Positions 1 to 6,015 of a DNA stretch of 15,823 nt are shown here, piece after piece. The translations under genes and the position numbers were made by a program. Below the pieces are notes generated by a model. It made no database searches, was not told the DNA's origin, and saw only the letters and a list, made by a program, of their open reading frames with translations. This DNA comes from Bacteroidales bacterium UBA1192 (GTDB lineage Bacteria; Bacteroidota; Bacteroidia; Bacteroidales; Bacteroidaceae), in assembly GCA_002310175.1 (NCBI GenBank), contig DBYG01000030.1:355-16177 (forward strand), in the 5' to 3' direction. Within the stretch, counting starts at the first letter, position 1; each line of letters opens with the position of its first letter.

Positions 1-827
1 TCCTTGGGCAGGCAGTAGCCGCCGTAACCGAACGACGGGTTGTTGTAGTGGCTTCCGATACGCGGATCCAGGCCCACGCCGTCAATGATGGCACGGGTGT
101 CAAGCCCTTTCATCTCAGCGTATGTATCCAGTTCATTGAAGAAACTTACGCGCAGTGCCAGATAGGTGTTGGCGAACAGCTTCACAGCCTCGGCCTCAGT
201 GGTTCCCATATATAGGGTATCTATGTTCTCCTTGATGGCACCCTCCTGCAGCAGACGGGCAAAAGTATGTGCCGCATCCTCCAGACGCTTTACGTTTTTA
301 TCGAATCCAACGATGATTCTGGACGGATAGAGGTTGTCATAGAGAGCCTTGCTCTCACGCAAGAACTCGGGGGCGAATATGATATTGGGCACAACCACCT
401 TCATGGTGCCGTCCTGCAGACGCTCGCGGTATGAGAACTTTTCACGTACGCTCTCGGTATAGCCTACGGGGATGGTTGACTTGATTACCATTATGGCATC
501 AGGATTAACCTTGAGCACCAGGTCTATCACCTCCTCCACATGACTGGTGTCAAAGAAGTTCTTCTTGCTATCATAGTTGGTGGGAGCGGCAATGACCACA
601 AAGTCTGCATCGGAATATGCCTTTTCACCGTCCAATGTGGCGGTCAAGTCCAGATCCTTCTCGGTCAGATACTTTTCAATGTAATCATCCTGGATGGGCG
701 ATTTACGGTTGTTTATCAGGTCAACCTTCTCCTTGACGACATCTACTGCTGTGACATGATTCTTCTGCGCCAGCAATGTGGCCAGTGAAAGGCCCACATA
801 ACCTGTTCCTGCTACTGCTATCTTCAT
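1..827 (-). CDS. ugd: UDP-glucose 6-dehydrogenase, N-terminal part (runs off left edge)
   Basis: Oxidises UDP-glucose to UDP-glucuronate with two NAD+ in the cytoplasm, feeding capsule, exopolysaccharide or LPS sugar synthesis. The first 275 codons are visible, against about 390-440 residues in the family; the C-terminal UDP-binding domain lies outside the window. Seen in the translation: an N-terminal Rossmann motif GTGYVG (residues 7-12), the PEFLRES segment (153-159), the linker helix AVKLFANTYLALR (about 214-226) with the conserved Lys216 and Asn220, and the catalytic loop GYGGYCLPK with nucleophile Cys272 just before the edge. The start ATG (825-827) gives the standard MKIAVAGTGYVG opening. 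It is divergent from the prolyl isomerase, with its own candidate promoter at 866-896. Its GC content (about 54 % over 420 hand-counted bases) is higher than that of neighbouring genes. Identity is confident at family level; substrate specificity for UDP-glucose is the family norm. Confidence 0.93.
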   Translation of the reverse strand, partial: MKIAVAGTGYVGLSLATLLAQKNHVTAVDVVKEKVDLINNRKSPIQDDYIEKYLTEKDLDLTATLDGEKAYSDADFVVIAAPTNYDSKKNFFDTSHVEEVIDLVLKVNPDAIMVIKSTIPVGYTESVREKFSYRERLQDGTMKVVVPNIIFAPEFLRESKALYDNLYPSRIIVGFDKNVKRLEDAAHTFARLLQEGAIKENIDTLYMGTTEAEAVKLFANTYLALRVSFFNELDTYAEMKGLDTRAIIDGVGLDPRIGSHYNNPSFGYGGYCLPK

Positions 828-844
828 ATTTCCAAATGATTGTC

Positions 845-865
845 CATGTCCGGAATACGGACATG
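845..865. repeat. Perfect 8-bp inverted repeat at the ugd transcription start (candidate operator or leader hairpin)
   Basis: CATGTCCG (845-852) and CGGACATG (858-865) are perfect reverse complements separated by 5 bases. The repeat starts directly next to the ugd -7 box, so it covers the predicted transcription start and early leader. It has no T-run, so it does not look like a terminator. An operator for a dimeric regulator or a 5' leader hairpin are both possible; no regulator can be named from sequence. Confidence 0.45.
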
Positions 866-896
866 CAAAATTAGCCTATTTTACAATAAAATCAAC
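866..896 (-). promoter_or_regulatory. Candidate Bacteroidetes promoter for ugd
   Basis: On the minus strand TAATTTTG (866-873) matches the Bacteroidetes -7 consensus TAnnTTTG. Nineteen bases upstream lies GTTG (893-896), a 3 of 4 match to the -33 consensus TTTG. This predicts a start near 860 and a leader of roughly 33 bases. It overlaps the oppositely directed promoter of the isomerase gene. Confidence 0.6.
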
Positions 897-913
897 AATT
901 ATCGTTAACTTTG
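881..913 (+). promoter_or_regulatory. Candidate promoter for the prolyl isomerase / alkaline phosphatase pair
   Basis: TAACTTTG (906-913) matches the -7 consensus TAnnTTTG; the -33 region (TTAC, 881-884, spacer 21) is poor. The predicted start is near 918-920, giving a leader of about 24 bases before the ATG at 942. Its -33 region lies inside the span of the ugd promoter on the other strand. Confidence 0.55.
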
Positions 914-941
914 GCGTCCGAGCGACAAAAACAAATTTGTC

Positions 942-1778
942 ATGAAACCAAGATTAATTGCATTAATGATGGCTACGACCCTGACATTTTATGGTGTAGG
1001 AGGACAGCAGGACACAGCTGCCCAAAACCCTGAAACCAAAGTTATGGTAAAGACTACCGCAGGTGACTTTACCGTCAAACTCTACAACGAGACTCCCGCA
1101 CACAGGGATAACTTTATTAAGCTGGTGGAAGAGAAATTCTACGAGAACACTCTGTTTCACAGGGTAATACGTGATTTTATGGTACAGGCCGGAGACCCTG
1201 AATCAAAGGATGCTCCAAGATTCTCACAACTGGGTACGGGAGGTCCAGGTTACACTATTCCAGCCGAGTTCGTATATCCCAAATATTTTCATAAACGCGG
1301 AGCACTGAGTGCGGCACGTCAGGCCGATCAGGTCAATCCGGAACGGGAATCATCAGGTTCCCAGTTCTACGTGGTTACAGGAAAGCGGTATTCCATGAAT
1401 GAATTGAAGGACCTGGAACAGAAAATGGGCGAGAACGAGGCTCAAAGTGTGTTTGACCGTCTGTGCGCCCAGAACCGTGATTCAATTTTTTCCCTACAGA
1501 ACGCCAATGATATGGACGGGCTTATGAAACTGCAAAACGAGTTGATAGCCAAGACGGAAGAGATAATGAAAGAGAAAGGTGACTTTGAGTTCACTCCAGA
1601 ACAGCTTTCCGCATATACATCGGAGGGAGGAGCCCCGTTCCTTGACAACCAATATACGGTTTTCGGAGAGGTGATAGACGGAATGAAGGTGATTGAAAAG
1701 ATAGAGAAGGTTTCTACCGATGTTAATAACCGTCCTGTCAGGGATGTGAAGATCCTTTCAATGGAAATAATCAAGTAA
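942..1778 (+). CDS. Periplasmic cyclophilin-type peptidyl-prolyl cis-trans isomerase with large internal insert
   Basis: Predicted to isomerise Xaa-Pro bonds and help protein folding in the envelope. The N-terminus (about residues 1-27) is a Sec-type signal: Lys/Arg, a hydrophobic core, then a small polar region; it has no lipobox Cys. The cyclophilin domain starts near residue 34. Core motifs are FHRVI (72-76, with catalytic Arg74), QAGD (82-85), GSQFY (139-143) and, after an interruption, FLDNQYTVFGEVIDGMKVIE (233-252). Between residues about 151 and 231 an extra, mostly helical and charged stretch of roughly 80 residues replaces the short loop that carries Trp121 in human cyclophilin A, so the cyclosporin-contacting Trp is absent. 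The total of 278 residues compares with about 165-190 for a minimal cyclophilin. Only 5 bases separate it from the phosphatase gene, suggesting one transcript. Confidence 0.9.
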   Translation: MKPRLIALMMATTLTFYGVGGQQDTAAQNPETKVMVKTTAGDFTVKLYNETPAHRDNFIKLVEEKFYENTLFHRVIRDFMVQAGDPESKDAPRFSQLGTGGPGYTIPAEFVYPKYFHKRGALSAARQADQVNPERESSGSQFYVVTGKRYSMNELKDLEQKMGENEAQSVFDRLCAQNRDSIFSLQNANDMDGLMKLQNELIAKTEEIMKEKGDFEFTPEQLSAYTSEGGAPFLDNQYTVFGEVIDGMKVIEKIEKVSTDVNNRPVRDVKILSMEIIK

Positions 1779-1783
1779 ACAAT

Positions 1784-3196
1784 ATGAAAACTGTTATGAA
1801 AAAAAGAGTTATTCTGATTCTGGCAACACTGTTAATGGTGCTGTCTGCAGGAGCCAAGAAAGGCCCCAAATATGTGTTCTATTTCATAGGTGACGGAATG
1901 GGTACCAATCAGGTTATGGGTGCCCAGTACTATCTGGCCGATGTGGAAGGATTCTACGGTATAAAAAAACTGGGATTCACAGAATTTCCCTATACGGGTC
2001 TGGTTGTTACCTATTCCGCGAACAGCGATGTTACAGACAGCTCTGCCGCCGGAACAGCACTGGCTTCAGGCCAGAAGACCGACAACAACGTTCTGGGTCT
2101 TTTACCGGACAGAAAGACTCCCGTTGAGACAATTGCTGAAATGGCGCATAAGAAAGGTGTCAGGGTAGCCATTGGCACATCAGTATGCATAGATCATGCC
2201 ACTCCCGGTTCATTCTACGGACACAGACCTCACCGCAACAATTATCATGAGATAGGTACGCAACTGAGCGAGTCCGGATTCGACTTTTTCGGTGGAGCTG
2301 ATTTTCACTCACCGTATACATCGGACAACAGCGATGAAGGTAATTACGTGCAAGCTGAAAAAGCCGGCTATACAATAGCCCGCGGATACGATGACTATAA
2401 GGCAAAAGCAGCCGGTTCCGACAAGATGCTGCTTCTTGAAAAAAACCCGAACAGCGACCATTATCTCTCTTATGCGATAGACAGGAAAGAGGGGGAATTG
2501 TCACTGGCCGACATTACTGAGGCTGCCATAGATTTTATGATGAAGGACCCCAAGAAAGGATTCTTCATGATGATGGAGGGTGGCAGGATAGATCAGGCCT
2601 GTCATTCAAATGACCCCGGCGCATATGTCCAGGAGATGTTTGACTTTGACAAAGCCATAAAGGTGGCATATGATTTCTATCTCAAGCACAAAAAGGAGAC
2701 TCTGATTGTGATAACCGCTGATCATGAAACCGGAGCCTTAGCTCTTACTGCCGGAGATTACAGGACTAACATGAAAGTGCTGCAGTATCAGGATATGAGC
2801 AAAGACGCATTTACAGCTATGCTTGAAAAAAAAGGTCGTGAGATAGGCGATATCCTGACCTGGGAAGAGGTGGAGGCTGAACTTAAACAGCACTTCGGTT
2901 TCTGGGACAAGGTCAGACTCTCACAAAGACAGACTGACCGTTTGCGTAACACCTATGTGGAAACCTTCGGCATGGGACCGGGAGAACTTAAGGAAGGAGA
3001 ATATTTCCAGGTCAGCAAACTGACTGATGCCGCAGCCAACGTATTGACCGAAGCGGCCCAGATAAACTTCGGTGTGGGATGTCATTCAGGCAGCTATGTT
3101 CCTGTTTTTGCAATAGGAGCCGGCGCTGAACAGTTCACAGGGCAGATGGACAATACGGAAATACCCATGAAAATAAAGAAACTGGCCGGATATTGA
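1784..3196 (+). CDS. Alkaline phosphatase, PhoA family, periplasmic
   Basis: Hydrolyses phosphomonoesters in the periplasm to release phosphate. An N-terminal signal peptide (about residues 1-24, ending SAGA) fits export. Active-site elements of the PhoA family are all recognisable: GDGMG with metal ligand Asp37, nucleophile Ser86 in TDSSAAGTA, HATP (138-141) with Thr140, Glu265 in MMEGGRID, zinc ligands Asp270 and His274, DHETGALA (Asp313-His314) and His434 in GCHSG. Positions equivalent to E. coli Asp153 and Lys328 are His138 and Gln271. His at the first site is also found in animal and several marine enzymes. The length of 470 residues is normal for the family. A second ATG at 1796 would also leave a complete signal peptide, so the exact start is uncertain. 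No promoter box is visible in the 5-base gap, so it probably depends on the isomerase promoter; I see no clear phosphate-response site. Confidence 0.93.
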   Translation: MKTVMKKRVILILATLLMVLSAGAKKGPKYVFYFIGDGMGTNQVMGAQYYLADVEGFYGIKKLGFTEFPYTGLVVTYSANSDVTDSSAAGTALASGQKTDNNVLGLLPDRKTPVETIAEMAHKKGVRVAIGTSVCIDHATPGSFYGHRPHRNNYHEIGTQLSESGFDFFGGADFHSPYTSDNSDEGNYVQAEKAGYTIARGYDDYKAKAAGSDKMLLLEKNPNSDHYLSYAIDRKEGELSLADITEAAIDFMMKDPKKGFFMMMEGGRIDQACHSNDPGAYVQEMFDFDKAIKVAYDFYLKHKKETLIVITADHETGALALTAGDYRTNMKVLQYQDMSKDAFTAMLEKKGREIGDILTWEEVEAELKQHFGFWDKVRLSQRQTDRLRNTYVETFGMGPGELKEGEYFQVSKLTDAAANVLTEAAQINFGVGCHSGSYVPVFAIGAGAEQFTGQMDNTEIPMKIKKLAGY

Positions 3197-3197
3197 T

Positions 3198-3920
3198 TCA
3201 ATCATAATCCAGATAAGGCTTAAGACGCTCAAGGTCCTGACTGCTGAACTCTTCCATAATTGAGAGGCGGTCAGGACTTTTTATGGGTCCAAACTGTCTC
3301 CTGAGTTCAATAATGGCTCTTGCCTGATAGAAATTGATGTATGGGTGACGGCGTAATTCTGACAAAGAGTTGCTGTTGACCCGAACCTTTCTTAAAGGTA
3401 CTGTGTCAGTCACGACAAACCACTGCATTACAGAATCCGGAAGTCTGTCAATCTCAGCAAGCTGCCTGACGGAATTATATCCGCCCAGCTTGTCCCTGTA
3501 TTCTATTATACGCATAGCGAACCAAGGACCTATTCCAGGAAGTTTTACAAGAGAGACAGAGTCAATGACGTTCAGGTCAAGAGGGGCGACAGGTCTTCTT
3601 TTACGGACATATTTAATTGGTGCATCCTTTGGTTCTGAAGTCCTGACCGATCCTGAGGATACGGGAAACGCACTTTTTTTTCTGTCATCATTTCTACGGT
3701 TGGATGGACGTCTTATAGTGTCATTCTGCTGTGTCAGAACGGTATCGGGTGACAATGTCTGAGTGATACTGTTGATAGAGTCAGCCATCCGGTCCTGTTC
3801 AAAACTGTTTTTTCCGGATGAAATGTAGTATTTCAAAACAGTTGTCACGATGATAATGACCAGAAGTACCAAAGTTGCCGCTCTGTCCGGTTTGCTGAAA
3901 TAAAATATGTCTTTTATCAT
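3198..3920 (-). CDS. Membrane-anchored helix-hairpin-helix (ComEA-like) protein
   Basis: A 240-residue protein with one N-terminal membrane segment (about residues 14-33, AATLVLLVIIIVTTVLKYY). A low-complexity, Ser/Thr/Arg-rich linker (about 35-112) follows, then two helix-hairpin-helix units: residues 114-150 with the hairpin LPGIGPWFA, and 178-213. HhH motifs of this kind bind DNA without sequence preference and occur in the competence protein ComEA. The anchor and extracytoplasmic-type linker are consistent with surface DNA binding or uptake, but no other competence gene is in the window, so the role is inference. The second hairpin (HPYINFYQARAI) lacks the Gly-x-Gly turn of the first and may be structural. 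The ORF ends one base from the stop of the convergent phosphatase gene. No TAnnTTTG box is visible in the 31 bases upstream; its promoter would have to lie inside the divergent VanZ-like gene. Confidence 0.82.
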   Translation of the reverse strand: MIKDIFYFSKPDRAATLVLLVIIIVTTVLKYYISSGKNSFEQDRMADSINSITQTLSPDTVLTQQNDTIRRPSNRRNDDRKKSAFPVSSGSVRTSEPKDAPIKYVRKRRPVAPLDLNVIDSVSLVKLPGIGPWFAMRIIEYRDKLGGYNSVRQLAEIDRLPDSVMQWFVVTDTVPLRKVRVNSNSLSELRRHPYINFYQARAIIELRRQFGPIKSPDRLSIMEEFSSQDLERLKPYLDYD

Positions 3921-3939
3921 ATCAGAATGGTATTATTTC

Positions 3940-3947
3940 TATCTTTG
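3940..3947 (+). promoter_or_regulatory. Candidate -7 box almost abutting the VanZ-like start codon
   Basis: TATCTTTG matches TAnnTTTG exactly and ends only 4 bases before the ATG at 3952. The predicted transcription start falls at or within a few bases of the start codon, implying a leaderless or nearly leaderless mRNA. The -33 region is weak. Confidence 0.45.
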
Positions 3948-3951
3948 AGGC

Positions 3952-4335
3952 ATGAAAGATTACTTCAGGACCTACCCGTTTTCGACTCTCATTGCCGTTA
4001 TCATAGTATTCCTTTCACTGTTCAACCCTCCTCATACCCAACTGGATAGTGTAAGCAACATAGATAAGATTGCTCACTTCGTTATGTACGGAGGTCTGGA
4101 ACTTGTCATCTGGATTGAATTCTTCAGGAAACATAAAGACAAGCCACAGATTACAGCCATACTTGTAATGATACTACTACCAATTCTTCTGGGTGCCAGT
4201 CTTGAACTGGCACAGTCCGTATTAACAAACTACCGTAGTTGCGAATGGGCAGACGTCATAGCTGACTCTGCAGGGGCTGTAGCAGGTGCATTGGCAGGAT
4301 TGACAGTAACGAAAGTTTTTTCGGAAGGTAAGTAG
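3952..4335 (+). CDS. VanZ-like small integral membrane protein
   Basis: A 127-residue protein with about four predicted membrane segments (roughly residues 9-25, 39-58, 66-84 and 103-121). It carries the VanZ-family signatures DKIAHFVMYGGL (38-49) and, near the C-terminus, GASLELAQ followed by EWADVIADSAGA (81-109). VanZ-family proteins take their name from a teicoplanin-resistance accessory protein; in most genomes their function is unknown, and nothing here points to glycopeptide resistance. The gene is divergent from the helix-hairpin-helix gene with only 31 bases between, and convergent with the CYTH gene with 4 bases between. The start is supported by the family pattern of a membrane segment soon after the N-terminus, although the promoter box sits unusually close to it. 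Confidence 0.82.
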   Translation: MKDYFRTYPFSTLIAVIIVFLSLFNPPHTQLDSVSNIDKIAHFVMYGGLELVIWIEFFRKHKDKPQITAILVMILLPILLGASLELAQSVLTNYRSCEWADVIADSAGAVAGALAGLTVTKVFSEGK

Positions 4336-4339
4336 GAAA

Positions 4340-4819
4340 TCATTCCCGCTTCCATGTCTTGTAGGGATTAGTGGCCAGAAAAGCATTATAATAACGATGG
4401 TCCCCTGTAACCTCTTTCCCTATGAAACCCGGTTTTTCAAAGATTTCATCCTCAGAACCCAATTCCACTTCAGCAATCACCAAGCCCTCATTTTCACCGT
4501 AGAATTCATCTATCTCAAAGACATGAGGTCCAGAATGCACAAGATACCTGCGCTTCTCTATTGCACCGTTCTGTTTTAAATCTAACAGCTCCAATGCATC
4601 CTTTATGGGAATAGGGTGATTCCATTCATATCGACTCATGCCACGGCTGTCCGATGGTCCCTTGATGGTCAGGATAGCTTCCTTGTCAGTTATCCTCACA
4701 CGTACCGAGCGACCATTTTCATGGGCTATATAACCCTGACGGATCTCATAGGAACTGAAAGCGGCTTCCCTATATGAAGTTCCTCTGACCAGAAATTTCC
4801 GTTCGATTTCAATTGCCAT
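4340..4819 (-). CDS. CYTH-domain protein, probable inorganic triphosphatase
   Basis: The whole 159-residue protein is a single CYTH (triphosphate tunnel metalloenzyme) domain. It has the defining N-terminal ExExK motif (Glu4, Glu6, Lys8 in MAIEIERKF), the basic tunnel residues Arg40 and Arg42 in SVRVRI and Lys53 in TIKG, a further basic patch EKRR (88-91), acidic strands EIDEF (102-106) and IAEVEL (115-120), and the C-terminal pattern GKEVTGDHRYYNAFLA (134-149). Members hydrolyse tripolyphosphate, thiamine triphosphate or nucleoside triphosphates, and a few make cAMP. For short single-domain bacterial forms tripolyphosphatase activity is the most common finding, so that is the best guess. It is the last gene of the minus-strand run, 26 bases after prfB, without a clear promoter of its own, so it is likely co-transcribed with prfB. 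Confidence 0.88.
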   Translation of the reverse strand: MAIEIERKFLVRGTSYREAAFSSYEIRQGYIAHENGRSVRVRITDKEAILTIKGPSDSRGMSRYEWNHPIPIKDALELLDLKQNGAIEKRRYLVHSGPHVFEIDEFYGENEGLVIAEVELGSEDEIFEKPGFIGKEVTGDHRYYNAFLATNPYKTWKRE

Positions 4820-4845
4820 GATATAAAGATTTTTTTGTTAATGAT

Positions 4846-5970
4846 TCAGTTTTGCTGTTCCTGGGATTCTGCAAACGACATAAGGTATGACTTGATGAAT
4901 CCGTCTATGTGTCCATCCATGACACCTGTGACATCGGATGTCTGATAGCCGGTTCGATGGTCCTTTACCCTGCGGTCATCAAAAACGTATGACCTTATCT
5001 GTGAGCCCCATTCTATTTTCTTCTTTCCAGCCTCTATCTTTTCCTGTTCGGCAAGACGATGCTGAAGTTCCTTGTCATAAAGTATGGAGCGGAGATGCTG
5101 TAACGCCCTCTCCTTATTCTTGGGCTGATCACGTGTTTCCGTATTCTCAATAAGTATCTCCTCCTCCTCACCGGTATAAGGATCCTTGAACTGATAACGC
5201 AGACGGACACCCGATTCCACCTTGTTGACATTCTGTCCTCCGGCACCTCCGCTTCGGAATGTGTCCCAACTCATAAGGGCAGGATTAATATCAACCTCAA
5301 TAGAATCATCAATAAGAGGTGTTACGAAAACACTTGCGAATGAAGTCATTCGCTTTCCCTGGGCATTATATGGAGATACCCTTACAAGCCTGTGGACACC
5401 GTTCTCCCCTTTAAGATAGCCGTATGCATACGGGCCTTCTATCTCAAGAGTAACCTGTTTGATTCCGGCTTCATCGCCGTCCTGGATATTGGCAACGGTA
5501 ACCTTGTACTTGTTATCCTCACCCCAACGCATATACATACGCATAAGCATCTGTGCCCAATCCTGACTCTCAGTACCTCCGGCTCCGGAGTTGATTTTCA
5601 AGACACAGTCCATCTGGTCAGCCTCCTCACGAAGCATGTTTTTCAATTCCAATGATTCCACCGCTGAAACAGCCTTACGGTAATTCTCATCCACCTCCTG
5701 TTCAGTCACCAGTTCCTCCTTGTAGAATTCCATTGCAAGCAATAGCTCATCAGCCAGAGATTTCACCTCCCTGTAGCCTTCAATCCATCCCTGAAGACTT
5801 TTGACTTTCTTCATCTGTGCTTCGGCTTTTTTCGGGTCATCCCAGAAACCGGGGGCCTGAGTACGCAACTGCTCTTCCTCTACCTGAATCATCTTGGAAT
5901 CTATATTCAGGTAGCGTTTCAAGGCTTCAGTACGGTCAAGTACGTCCTTAAGTTGTTCTGCGGTTATCAT
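4846..5970 (-). CDS. prfB: Peptide chain release factor 2 (no programmed frameshift)
   Basis: Recognises UAA and UGA in the ribosomal A site and triggers hydrolysis of peptidyl-tRNA. The 374-residue protein has an N-terminal helical domain, the stop-codon recognition region with SPY at 199-201 (SPF in E. coli), and the catalytic loop SGGAGGQNVNKVES with GGQ at 244-246. The C-terminal block WGSQIRSYVFDD (321-332) separates RF2 from RF1. In most bacteria prfB has an in-frame UGA near codon 25 bypassed by +1 frameshifting. Here the equivalent place (Arg19-Tyr20-Leu21-Asn22, codons CGC TAC CTG AAT at 5905-5916) reads straight through, with neither the slippery CTT-TGA nor the upstream AGGGGG-like element. 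It lies 45 bases downstream of the envC-like gene, with a candidate promoter in the gap, and upstream of the CYTH gene. Confidence 0.96.
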   Translation of the reverse strand: MITAEQLKDVLDRTEALKRYLNIDSKMIQVEEEQLRTQAPGFWDDPKKAEAQMKKVKSLQGWIEGYREVKSLADELLLAMEFYKEELVTEQEVDENYRKAVSAVESLELKNMLREEADQMDCVLKINSGAGGTESQDWAQMLMRMYMRWGEDNKYKVTVANIQDGDEAGIKQVTLEIEGPYAYGYLKGENGVHRLVRVSPYNAQGKRMTSFASVFVTPLIDDSIEVDINPALMSWDTFRSGGAGGQNVNKVESGVRLRYQFKDPYTGEEEEILIENTETRDQPKNKERALQHLRSILYDKELQHRLAEQEKIEAGKKKIEWGSQIRSYVFDDRRVKDHRTGYQTSDVTGVMDGHIDGFIKSYLMSFAESQEQQN

Positions 5971-5989
5971 TTACTGAAATAAATATCTG

Positions 5990-5997
5990 CAAAGATA
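5990..5997 (-). promoter_or_regulatory. Candidate -7 box for prfB
   Basis: On the minus strand TATCTTTG matches TAnnTTTG inside the 45-base gap between the envC-like stop and the prfB start. The predicted leader is about 14 bases. The -33 region does not match TTTG well. It would let prfB and the CYTH gene be expressed apart from the upstream dut operon. Confidence 0.5.
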
Positions 5998-6015
5998 GTA
6001 TAAATAATCAACATT

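Noticed and set aside
3198..3920. Helix-hairpin-helix protein as proof of a competence (DNA uptake) system
   Set aside because: Only one ComEA-like gene is present; no channel, pilus or DNA-processing gene is in the window.
3952..4335. VanZ-like gene as a glycopeptide-resistance determinant
   Set aside because: No vanHAX-type genes are nearby and the family is widespread in genomes without resistance.
4323..4353. Nested imperfect inverted repeat (GGAAG ... CTTCC with inner GGAA ... TTCC) at the VanZ-like/CYTH convergence
   Set aside because: Short interrupted stems without a T-run on either strand; it could be chance and does not qualify as a terminator.
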